Origin: an uncultured Oscillospiraceae bacterium
GTDB lineage: Bacteria; Bacillota_A; Clostridia; Oscillospirales; Acutalibacteraceae
Assembly (NCBI GenBank): GCA_900554165.1
Contig: USGR01000091.1
Location: 1 to 5,207 of the forward strand
Length of the DNA stretch: 5,207 nt
Direction: 5' to 3'
Shown here: positions 1-4,566 of the stretch, piece after piece
Layout of the letters: the number at the start of each line of letters is the position of its first letter
Numbering within the stretch: the stretch's first letter is position 1
Translations under genes and position numbers: made by a program
Notes under the pieces: model-generated
What the model was told of the DNA's origin: nothing
The model's database searches: none
The model's input: the letters and a program-made list of their open reading frames with translations, nothing else

Positions 1-1143
1 GACAGAGAGCGTATCGCCAAACGAGCACAGACAAAGCTGCGGCCGCCTTGTGCTTACAAATACGTCGAACAGCCGAATATATTTTGAGGCCTCCGCCGGC
101 ATAGCAATACGCCCGATGTTTGAAAAGGCGGAGGTGTCTTGTCGCCCCGCCAAAAGGCCCGCCATGCGCAAAACGGCTATTTTGGCCTGAAGCGGCACAA
201 TCTTTGCCAGAGGGTTGTTTTCAAGAGATGAATACCTGTTTATTATTGCGCCGAGATTTTCCTTTGTAAGCTGACGTTTAAAGGCTGACTTTACATGCCC
301 TATAACTTGATTAAACTCCTGCCCGTCTTTTAAAAAGCTGTGCGGCACTGTTATGACGCCGAAGAAATTTCTGGCCGTCTGTGAGGGGAAAAAACGGCGC
401 AAATCGACTGGAACGGTGATTACTACAGGGCGGTTGCGCTCTCTTACCGCCATGCCGTCGAATATGGAGCACAGCAATACTGCTATTAAAAATTCGCTTA
501 GCGAGGCGCTGCACTTGTGCGCTTTTTCAAGAACCGCCCCAACAGATAAAAAGCCCTCAATAACGCCGAGCCTATTATCCGGCAGACGCTGGCCTTTAAT
601 GCGGTATGCTCGGGTATGCTTTATTTTGGGAATATATTTTTCTTTATCGTAATATTTGTAAAAGGCGTCTAAATTTTTCTGGTCGCGGGATGCGTTGTAA
701 TCATCGAGCGAGCTATGGACGCCGTGCTTTTCCGCCAGATAATTAAGAGTCATTGTGCGAAGAAACTGCATGGCACCGCTGCCGTCGGCCAAGGCGTGAA
801 ACACCTCTAAATTTATTCTTCGCCTAAAAAAGGAAACTCTAAAAAGCAGGCTGTGCCTGTCAATGCTGTAAATGGGACTGCACACGGGAATTCTTTCTTC
901 ACATACCTTAGGAGCTATGCTGCTTTCTTCAAAATAGTACCAAAACAGCCCCTTCTTTATTGTATAAAGATAATGGGGGAAAGCCTTAACCGTTTTATCC
1001 AAAGCATGCTGCAGCACATCGCCGTCAACCGGCTCGGTAAGCTCGCAGGCAAAGCGAAAGACCTTGGTGTCCCGCTTAGAGCTGGTGGGTGCAAAGATTT
1101 TTGCCGCATTGTCAAGAGAGCTCCACTGTTTGTTCTTTCTCAT
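1..1143 (-). CDS. Condensation/alcohol acetyltransferase-like acyltransferase, 3' end missing at window edge
   Basis: The reading frame is open for 381 codons from the ATG at 1143 to the left edge, so the C-terminus is missing. The protein looks like the CoA-dependent acyltransferase superfamily that includes alcohol acetyltransferases and NRPS condensation domains. Seen directly: the catalytic-type HxxxDG motif as HALADG (residues 116-121, His116), an aromatic FWYYFE stretch at 67-72, DLRRFF at 247-252 followed by a TARNFFG stretch, and FSNIGRI at 340-346. No signal peptide or membrane segment is visible, so it is probably cytoplasmic. By family, it should move an acyl group from a thioester to a hydroxyl or amine; donor and acceptor cannot be read from sequence. 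The start lies 5 bases after the hydrolase stop, and its likely Shine-Dalgarno (AAGAGGATAAGG) overlaps the end of that gene, so the two are probably translationally coupled. Superfamily is fairly sure; exact substrate class is not. Confidence 0.82.
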   Translation of the reverse strand, partial: MRKNKQWSSLDNAAKIFAPTSSKRDTKVFRFACELTEPVDGDVLQHALDKTVKAFPHYLYTIKKGLFWYYFEESSIAPKVCEERIPVCSPIYSIDRHSLLFRVSFFRRRINLEVFHALADGSGAMQFLRTMTLNYLAEKHGVHSSLDDYNASRDQKNLDAFYKYYDKEKYIPKIKHTRAYRIKGQRLPDNRLGVIEGFLSVGAVLEKAHKCSASLSEFLIAVLLCSIFDGMAVRERNRPVVITVPVDLRRFFPSQTARNFFGVITVPHSFLKDGQEFNQVIGHVKSAFKRQLTKENLGAIINRYSSLENNPLAKIVPLQAKIAVLRMAGLLAGRQDTSAFSNIGRIAMPAEASKYIRLFDVFVSTRRPQLCLCSFGDTLSV

Positions 1144-1148
1144 ATGCC

Positions 1149-2072
1149 TTATCCTCTTGATAAAAAGTCGTTAATAATGTCATACGTCTGCCGTACAAGC
1201 TTAAAAGAAGGCGGCAGCATAAAATATGCGTGCAGCGCGTCTTTCATGCGCACTATTTCTACCTCGTTTCCGGCTTCGAGCAGTTTTTTCCCATACGCTT
1301 CTCCCTCGTCGCGCAGCGGGCAGTATTCCGCCGTAATAATAAGCGTGCGCGGCTGATTTGTAAAATCCGACGCCAGCAGCGGCGCAAAATATGGATTTTT
1401 TAAATCCTCATCAGAGCTGCGGTATAATTCAATGACATTTTGAATTCTCTTAGAGGTTAGGAGGTAGCCATTTCCGTTTTCCCGGACGGAGGGGTAGGGA
1501 GATGCATCACTGTGCTCGCTGTAGGTTGAGGGGTACAGAAGGATTTGACGCTTGGGCAGAAATTCTCCGCGGTCTCTTGCCATCAGCGACACGGCAGCGG
1601 CGAGATTGCCGCCGGCGCTGTCGCCTATTAAAGTGATATTGTCCGGATGTATACCATAAATATTGCCAAGGAAAAATTCGCGCGCCGCCGCATAGCAGTC
1701 CTCCGGCGCGGCGGGAAATTTGTACTCGGGTGCAAGCCTATAATCTACCAATGCCACAACACATCCCACAGCCTTTGCAAGGTTGGCGCAGACGCCGCTG
1801 TAATTTTTTATTCCGCCGGTAACCCAGCCGCCGCCGTGGAAAAACAGCAGCAGCGAGGCACTATCTCCATTGCCCGGCGTAAATATGCGTACGGGAATAT
1901 AGGCGCTGCCGCTTTTTATCTCCCTGTCCAGCATTTTATAATCGTCAGGCTTGCCGCGCAGATATGCGGTAAGTCTTTCTAATCTGCGCTCGGCCTTGTA
2001 GCTTTTTTTAACATTAGGCTCTAAGGCGGTAATCGCCTTAATCGCCGCACGCATTAATTTATTAATGGCCAC
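1149..2072 (-). CDS. Alpha/beta hydrolase, hormone-sensitive-lipase (family IV) type
   Basis: This 307-residue protein has the usual length and motif order of bacterial HSL-family esterases: HGGGW oxyanion-hole motif at 79-83, DYRLAPE at 110-116, nucleophile elbow GDSAGG at 150-155 (Ser152), and the catalytic histidine in DALHAYF (His281). Such enzymes hydrolyse carboxylic esters; the natural substrate is unknown. No secretion signal is seen. Oddity: in the acid motif, normally DPLRDEG, the sequence is CPLRDEG, so Cys251 occupies the place of the usual catalytic Asp; Asp255 and Glu256 lie just after it. The start chosen is GTG at 2072 because AAAGGATG lies about 9 bases upstream; an ATG at codon 7 has no comparable site. 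It is the first gene of a two-gene minus-strand operon with an acyltransferase, which suggests a shared ester or acyl-transfer pathway. Confidence 0.9.
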   Translation of the reverse strand: MAINKLMRAAIKAITALEPNVKKSYKAERRLERLTAYLRGKPDDYKMLDREIKSGSAYIPVRIFTPGNGDSASLLLFFHGGGWVTGGIKNYSGVCANLAKAVGCVVALVDYRLAPEYKFPAAPEDCYAAAREFFLGNIYGIHPDNITLIGDSAGGNLAAAVSLMARDRGEFLPKRQILLYPSTYSEHSDASPYPSVRENGNGYLLTSKRIQNVIELYRSSDEDLKNPYFAPLLASDFTNQPRTLIITAEYCPLRDEGEAYGKKLLEAGNEVEIVRMKDALHAYFMLPPSFKLVRQTYDIINDFLSRG

Positions 2073-2101
2073 CGCCCTACATCCTTTCGAAAAATTATAT
2101 G

Positions 2102-2128
2102 ATTATACTGCGGCTTATTTTGCATCAA
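2102..2128 (-). promoter_or_regulatory. Candidate promoter of the hydrolase-acyltransferase operon
   Basis: On the minus strand a perfect -10 box TATAAT (2107-2102) is preceded by TTGATG (2128-2123). The 15-bp spacer is shorter than the preferred 17, so the -35 is uncertain. Transcription would start near 2095, giving a short leader that just contains the AAAGGATG ribosome-binding site and the GTG start at 2072. A second TATAAT occurs at 2099-2094 but has no good -35 and would leave almost no leader. Confidence 0.45.
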
Positions 2129-2164
2129 TATTATTTTATAGCTTTTATATGCGGAATATAATTG

Positions 2165-2192
2165 TTGAAAGCAAAAAAATAAAAAATATATT
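2165..2192 (+). promoter_or_regulatory. Candidate promoter of the metallophosphoesterase gene
   Basis: TTGAAA (2165-2170) is followed after 16 bases by TATATT (2187-2192), close to sigma-A consensus, and sits about 90 bases upstream of the gene. The spacer is almost pure A, which is typical of AT-rich clostridial promoters but also makes chance matches more likely. TATACT at 2240-2245 is an alternative -10, but it has no convincing -35. Confidence 0.4.
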
Positions 2193-2264
2193 GAAAGCCA
2201 TAAATAAAGTTAATGCTGGATTAATTGCAGCGGCTGTTTTATACTGTAGTAAATAGATTAATTT

Positions 2265-2273
2265 AAAGGTGAT
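2265..2273 (+). promoter_or_regulatory. Ribosome-binding site fixing the GTG start at 2280
   Basis: AAAGGTGAT sits with its AGGTG core 8 bases upstream of the GTG at 2280. No ATG in the same frame lies near enough to use this site, so GTG is the likely start of the metallophosphoesterase. Confidence 0.7.
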
Positions 2274-2279
2274 AGTATT

Positions 2280-3173
2280 GTGGTTAGAGATATAGAGCTA
2301 AAAACACCAAACGGGGTCTGCCTGCTGAAGGAATCTGAGGTTAATGTAGCAATACCCGGCATTAGCCGCGATTATACGTTTGTGCAGATATCTGATTTGC
2401 ATATAGCGGTAAGCGATGAAAGCGACAGCGACGCGGGGAAAGAGCGTGCGGAAAAAAGCGAAAAGTTTTGGAGAAGCCAAGGCTGCATCGTCTGCAACAA
2501 GGGCTTGGCGGATGAATATATTATGAGTCCTTTGGAGGCTAATAATGCGGTAGCTCAGAGAATAAGGCAGATATCTCCGGACATGGTGTTTTTAACGGGC
2601 GACATTGTGGATTATGCCTCTTTGCCAAATCTGCTTTGTGCAAGGCAATATATTAAAGATTTAAGCTGCGAATACATATATGTGCCCGGCAATCATGACA
2701 TGCTTAATAAAAATCTGCCATACAAGGCGAAAAAGGTATTATCAGAGCTTTTGGGAAAGACGCCGGAGTTTTGCGCTTGCTCGCTTAAGGATTTTGACAT
2801 AATTTCATTGGATGATTCAGACGTAGAGATATCAGACAGGCAATTATACCGTATGCAGGAGTGCGTAAAATCAAAGCGTCCCATAATACTTTTAATGCAT
2901 GTGCCGCTTTTAGCCCCGGCAGCCCGCGAGCCGGTTTTTAATAAGTGGGGCCCAAACTGGATGATAGGCGAAGAGCAGCAATGCAGCAATAATCGGGCCT
3001 TTTTAAAGCTTATAGAAAATAACAGAGATATTGTAAGGACGGTATTTGCGGGACATGTACATATCGCGACGGGTGATGCTGAAAATCATGCCGATGGCAT
3101 AGTACAGTACACTGCCGCGCCGTGCTTTACAGGATTTTTAAGGGTAATAAAGGTAAGCGATAAATTTGAGTAA
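2280..3173 (+). CDS. Calcineurin-like metallophosphoesterase
   Basis: This 297-residue protein carries the complete metallophosphoesterase motif set: D-x-H in ISDLH (Asp39, His41), GDxxD in TGDIVD (Asp108), GNHD (137-140), a lone His in LLMHVP (His207), and GHxH in AGHVH (His259, His261). These residues bind the two metal ions that hydrolyse phosphomono- or diesters; which substrate cannot be told. There is no signal peptide or membrane segment, so it should act in the cytoplasm. An insertion of roughly 55 residues between the first two motifs is rich in charged residues and contains a CxxC (Cys69, Cys72); the whole protein has ten cysteines. The gene stands alone, divergent from the hydrolase operon, and ends about 20 bases before a strong terminator hairpin. 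Start is GTG, chosen from the ribosome-binding site 8 bases upstream. Family assignment is confident; biological role is open. Confidence 0.92.
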   Translation: MVRDIELKTPNGVCLLKESEVNVAIPGISRDYTFVQISDLHIAVSDESDSDAGKERAEKSEKFWRSQGCIVCNKGLADEYIMSPLEANNAVAQRIRQISPDMVFLTGDIVDYASLPNLLCARQYIKDLSCEYIYVPGNHDMLNKNLPYKAKKVLSELLGKTPEFCACSLKDFDIISLDDSDVEISDRQLYRMQECVKSKRPIILLMHVPLLAPAAREPVFNKWGPNWMIGEEQQCSNNRAFLKLIENNRDIVRTVFAGHVHIATGDAENHADGIVQYTAAPCFTGFLRVIKVSDKFE

Positions 3174-3191
3174 ATAAAATTTCCAACATAA

Positions 3192-3243
3192 AAAAGCGCC
3201 GTTAAAATCTAATCCATGCGGATATGGCTTTAATGGCGCTTTT
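3192..3243 (+). terminator. Intrinsic terminator after the metallophosphoesterase
   Basis: A 15-bp stem (3192-3206 with 3229-3243, one G-T pair) begins with AAAAGCGCC and closes with GGCGCTTTT. The loop holds a further small inverted repeat, ATCC-ATGC-GGAT. The A-run on one side and T-run on the other mean it could stop transcription in both directions. It begins 18 bases after the metallophosphoesterase stop codon. Confidence 0.8.
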
Positions 3244-3305
3244 CAGATTGCAGAAAAGGAGGAGCAAGGAACGGACAGATGACGCGTTTTTTGACGCAGA
3301 CAAAT

Positions 3306-3422
3306 ACGTCGGAACAAAGTCCGCTTTACTCCGACGTGGGAAGTATTGACAAAAAAATACATGCTATAAACACGGGCGGCAAGGCAAAAGAAAAAGCCGC
3401 CCTTCAAAGCCGCTTCAATACT
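3306..3422. other. Cluster of nested inverted repeats, possible structured RNA
   Basis: Three helices can be drawn. Helix A: ACGTCGGA (3306-3313) with TCCGACGT (3330-3337), an AC/AC internal loop, and an inner AAAG-TCCG-CTTT hairpin. Helix B: AGTATTGA (3342-3349) with TCAATACT (3415-3422). Inside B lies helix C: GGGCGGC (3374-3380) with GCCGCCC (3396-3402), with an A-rich 15-base loop. A hairpin with terminator character follows at 3435-3485. A frame on the plus strand (ATG 3279, AAGGAA 8 bases upstream, 102 codons) crosses this region and cannot be fully excluded, but it has no recognisable domain. No known RNA family was recognised, and no good promoter was found: TTGACA at 3346 and TATAAA at 3365 are only 13 bases apart. 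Confidence 0.4.
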
Positions 3423-3434
3423 GGGCTTATAACA

Positions 3435-3485
3435 AAAACACCATTGATGTTCAAACCTTACGGGTTCGGATTTCAATGGTGTTTT
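3435..3485. terminator. Strong hairpin, probable bidirectional terminator
   Basis: AAAACACCATTGA (3435-3447) pairs perfectly with TCAATGGTGTTTT (3473-3485), a 13-bp stem. The intervening bases contain a second small hairpin, AACC-TTACG-GGTT. It has an A-run on the left and T-run on the right, so it could end a plus transcript from the structured region or a minus transcript from the right. Confidence 0.6.
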
Positions 3486-3487
3486 CA

Positions 3488-3509
3488 TGTTGCATTTCGT
3501 GTTGCATTT
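3488..3509. repeat. Two direct copies of TGTTGCATTT, 12-base period
   Basis: TGTTGCATTT occurs at 3488-3497 and again at 3500-3509. On the minus strand the unit reads in frame as Met-Gln-His-Glu twice, at the head of an 18-codon open frame (3507-3451) that ends inside the adjacent hairpin. It could be a gene tail remnant or a small protein-binding repeat; nothing decides between them. Confidence 0.5.
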
Positions 3510-3558
3510 TTATTGTTATTCAATAAGTTTTTATCTTGTAAAAAAGACAACAAAAGCG

Positions 3559-3600
3559 AAAAAATCCGCATGAATATGCCATTTTAGCATAACCATGCGG
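3559..3600 (-). terminator. Minus-oriented terminator hairpin with no visible gene upstream
   Basis: CCGCATG (3566-3572) pairs with CATGCGG (3594-3600); after a 2x2 internal loop, TATGC (3575-3579) pairs with GCATA (3587-3591) around a 7-base loop. On the minus strand the stem is followed by ATTTTTT (3565-3559), the form of an intrinsic terminator. No minus-strand gene was identified to its right, so the transcript it would end is unknown. Confidence 0.55.
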
Positions 3601-3644
3601 TTCTTCTCAATGGCAAGAGGCAACAAAAAAGATATTTTGTCTTT

Positions 3645-3717
3645 TCACTGTATGGATATGAACTCGTGTGAATTCTTTGGGCTATTAAAGGCAAGATTAA
3701 CGCCGTGGGTACAGTGA
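3645..3717. repeat. Spaced inverted repeat TCACTGTA / TACAGTGA
   Basis: Eight-base arms at 3645-3652 and 3710-3717 are perfect complements separated by 57 bases. The spacing is too wide for a simple hairpin terminator. It could be a protein-binding pair, the base of a larger fold, or chance. The surrounding 3601-3723 holds no gene that can be supported. Confidence 0.3.
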
Positions 3718-3723
3718 TAAAAT

Positions 3724-3761
3724 AAAAAACCGAACCTGAACGCGAACACGCATCCAGGCTC
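3724..3761 (-). terminator. Minus-oriented intrinsic terminator
   Basis: On the minus strand GAGCCTG (3761-3755) pairs with CAGGTTC (3738-3732) with one mismatch, enclosing an inner GCG-TGTT-CGC hairpin, and is followed by GG and a T6 run (3729-3724), then ATTTT. This would stop any minus transcript reading leftward from the tRNA-fragment region. Confidence 0.55.
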
Positions 3762-3824
3762 AGCATGGTGGTTGTGGTAAGGATAAATCACTGCCTTTTC
3801 GAGCAAAAAAGTAAAAAAAGATGA

Positions 3825-3860
3825 GGAACCTAAAACGAATTAGGTCCAGCATTATGCTGG
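3825..3860. repeat. Two adjoining palindromes abutting the tRNA-fragment repeat
   Basis: ACCTAA (3828-3833) pairs with TTAGGT (3840-3845), extendable by GG/CC with one bulged A. It is followed directly by CCAGCATTATGCTGG (3846-3860), a perfect palindrome around one central base. The second palindrome overlaps the first three bases of the tRNA 3'-end copy. On the minus strand a T-rich tract (3818-3801) follows nine bases on, so the pair may be the displaced original tRNA terminator; integrase-arm sites are another possibility. Confidence 0.5.
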
Positions 3861-3878
3861 TGCGAGTGATGGGACTTG
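3858..3878 (-). repeat. Exact copy of the tRNA-Leu 3' end, attachment-site-like
   Basis: These 21 bases are identical to 4031-4051, the last 21 bases of the tRNA-Leu gene including the CCA and most of the T-arm, in the same orientation, 173 bases apart. Identity stops sharply on both sides. No matching 5' acceptor arm exists nearby, so this is a tRNA fragment and not a gene. Such duplications are the standard trace of integrases that recombine at tRNA 3' ends. Decay of a tandem tRNA duplication is an alternative. Confidence 0.7.
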
Positions 3879-3951
3879 GGTGTTGCTCTAAGCAGTCACT
3901 TTCAGTAACCCTCCCAGCGGCTGATATTATTTTATTGGTATTCATATTCCA

Positions 3952-3985
3952 AGAGCAATTTAGTGGGTTCGCACCCACCTGCTCT
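3952..3985. repeat. Two-part hairpin AGAGCA...TGCTCT
   Basis: Outer arms AGAGCA (3952-3957) and TGCTCT (3980-3985) enclose inner arms GTGGG (3963-3967) and CCCAC (3974-3978) with a TTCGCA loop. The inner part resembles a tRNA T-arm but has a six-base loop and no acceptor stem, so it is not called a tRNA. The outer motif TTGCTCT recurs at 3883-3889. Confidence 0.45.
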
Positions 3986-3991
3986 CCACGT

Positions 3992-4029
3992 AAAAAAACA
4001 ACACCGCTCACGAGTAGCGGTGTTGTTTT
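3992..4029 (-). terminator. Intrinsic terminator of tRNA-Leu
   Basis: AAAACAACACCGCT (3995-4008) pairs perfectly with AGCGGTGTTGTTTT (4016-4029), a 14-bp stem with a 7-base loop. On the minus strand it ends in seven T (3998-3992). It starts two bases after the encoded CCA of the tRNA and is a textbook terminator for a single-gene tRNA transcript. Confidence 0.9.
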
Positions 4030-4030
4030 A

Positions 4031-4115
4031 TGGTGCGAGTGATGGGACTTGAACCCATACGCCATATGACACACGCCCCTCAAACGTGCCTGTCTGCCGG
4101 TTCCAGCACACTCGC
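4031..4115 (-). tRNA. tRNA-Leu (anticodon GAG)
   Basis: The 85-base gene folds as a class II tRNA. Acceptor GCGAGTG pairs with CACTCGC, followed by discriminator A and a genome-encoded CCA. The D-arm contains the TGGAACCGGCAGACA stretch typical of Leu tRNAs. Anticodon stem CACGT/GCGTG encloses loop TTGAGGG, giving anticodon GAG (4081-4079). The long variable arm is TGTC-ATAT-GGCG, and T-stem ATGGG/CCCAT encloses TTCAAGT. A73, the long variable arm and the anticodon all agree with leucine. It reads CUC and CUU codons. It has its own promoter and terminator. Its final 21 bases are duplicated at 3858-3878, suggesting use as an integration target. Confidence 0.96.
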
Positions 4116-4143
4116 ATATTATTTACTTATTATCGCGTTTGAT

Positions 4144-4172
4144 ATTATATCATTCAAAAGTCCGAATGTCAA
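4144..4172 (-). promoter_or_regulatory. Consensus promoter of tRNA-Leu
   Basis: On the minus strand TTGACA (4172-4167) and TATAAT (4149-4144) match the vegetative sigma consensus exactly with a 17-base spacer. Transcription would begin near 4137, leaving a leader of about 20 bases before the tRNA. This is the strongest promoter in the window, as expected for a stable RNA gene. Confidence 0.9.
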
Positions 4173-4194
4173 CATGACTTTTTAAAGTTGGCAA

Positions 4195-4232
4195 TATAAA
4201 AGCAAAGCCAGCTTAAAGGCTTTGCTTTTATA
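4195..4232. terminator. Perfect 15-bp hairpin, probable terminator for the ypeB transcript
   Basis: TATAAAAGCAAAGCC (4195-4209) pairs perfectly with GGCTTTGCTTTTATA (4218-4232) around an 8-base loop. T-runs of four are inside the stem on both strands. The only gene pointing toward it is ypeB on the minus strand, whose stop is 335 bases away. It also insulates the tRNA promoter at 4144-4172 from read-through. Confidence 0.65.
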
Positions 4233-4566
4233 AGATGTTTTTATGCGGATGGATAATTGTAACAAAGTGAAATATCTTGTACTTCGGTATAAAATTTATG
4301 CTAAAGCTACCGCCCGCCTTTATAAATGAACATATATAATCCCGTTTGCCGCGCGGATATATCTCACTTTAATAAGATAAGTGAAATACGCTGTAAAATT
4401 AACACGCGCATTAATAAAATTTTACGGAACCGTCCGACTTTTGCAGCGGGTGACCGTTTAAATATGACACGCTTTGCGGAAAGGCAGATGCTTTATAACG
4501 TAATGCTTAATATCTATATTTTTAAGACGAATTTTAATATAACAATTATAAATTTGCGGCCGTCGT
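4233..4566. other. AT-rich stretch with no supportable gene
   Basis: This lies between the end of ypeB and the hairpin at 4195-4232. An open frame on the plus strand (4326-4643) has no ribosome-binding site, no recognised domain, and overlaps the ypeB end, so it is not called. Visible structure is modest: inverted repeats TCACTT/AAGTGA (4364-4369, 4379-4384) and GTAAAATT/AATTTTAC (4393-4400, 4418-4425), and a direct repeat AAGTGAAATA (4265-4274, 4379-4388). It may be a long 3' untranslated region of ypeB or decayed sequence. Confidence 0.5.

Larger units (their letters stand above)
3879..4030. mobile_element. Possible remnant of an integrative element between tRNA-derived repeats
   Basis: This 152-base interval lies between two copies of the tRNA-Leu 3' end. 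It has no open frame of interest but is full of small hairpins: TGCT-CTA-AGCA (3884-3894), GTCACT-TTC-AGTAAC (3895-3909), and AGAGCA/TGCTCT enclosing GTGGG/CCCAC (3952-3985). The functional terminator of the tRNA lies at its right end. If the repeats are attL and attR, this is what remains after a large internal deletion. No integrase gene is present, so the interpretation is inferred only from the repeats. Confidence 0.35.

Noticed and set aside
353..652. Plus-strand open frame of 99 codons, and a minus frame at 311-514
   Set aside because: Both lie inside the acyltransferase gene in other frames; the acyltransferase frame carries the family motifs.
853..1356. Plus-strand open frame of 167 codons
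   Set aside because: It spans the junction of two well-supported minus-strand genes and is the antisense shadow of both; no domain is recognisable.
1647..1982. Plus-strand open frame of 111 codons
   Set aside because: Antisense to the hydrolase, including its Ser nucleophile region; no ribosome-binding site or domain.
2065..2256. Plus-strand 63-codon frame in the divergent intergenic region
   Set aside because: It overlaps the hydrolase start, has no ribosome-binding site, and its composition is that of AT-rich promoter DNA.
2693..2989. Minus-strand 98-codon frame, and another at 2298-2480
   Set aside because: Antisense shadows of the metallophosphoesterase, which has all its metal-binding motifs.
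3346..3370. TTGACA...TATAAA as a plus-strand promoter
   Set aside because: The boxes are only 13 bases apart, too close for the vegetative polymerase, and TTGACA is part of helix B.
3279..3587. Plus-strand 102-codon frame with a passable AAGGAA site upstream
   Set aside because: It runs through four perfect hairpins, including a terminator-like one, and shows no recognised domain; a structured RNA fits better, though translation is not ruled out.
3963..3978. T-arm-like GTGGG-TTCGCA-CCCAC as part of a second tRNA
   Set aside because: The loop has six bases and no acceptor, D or anticodon arm can be fitted on either strand.
3760..4083. Minus-strand 107-codon frame, and plus frame at 3821-4042
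   Set aside because: They read through the tRNA gene, its terminator and the tRNA fragment; the apparent protein is translated tRNA sequence.
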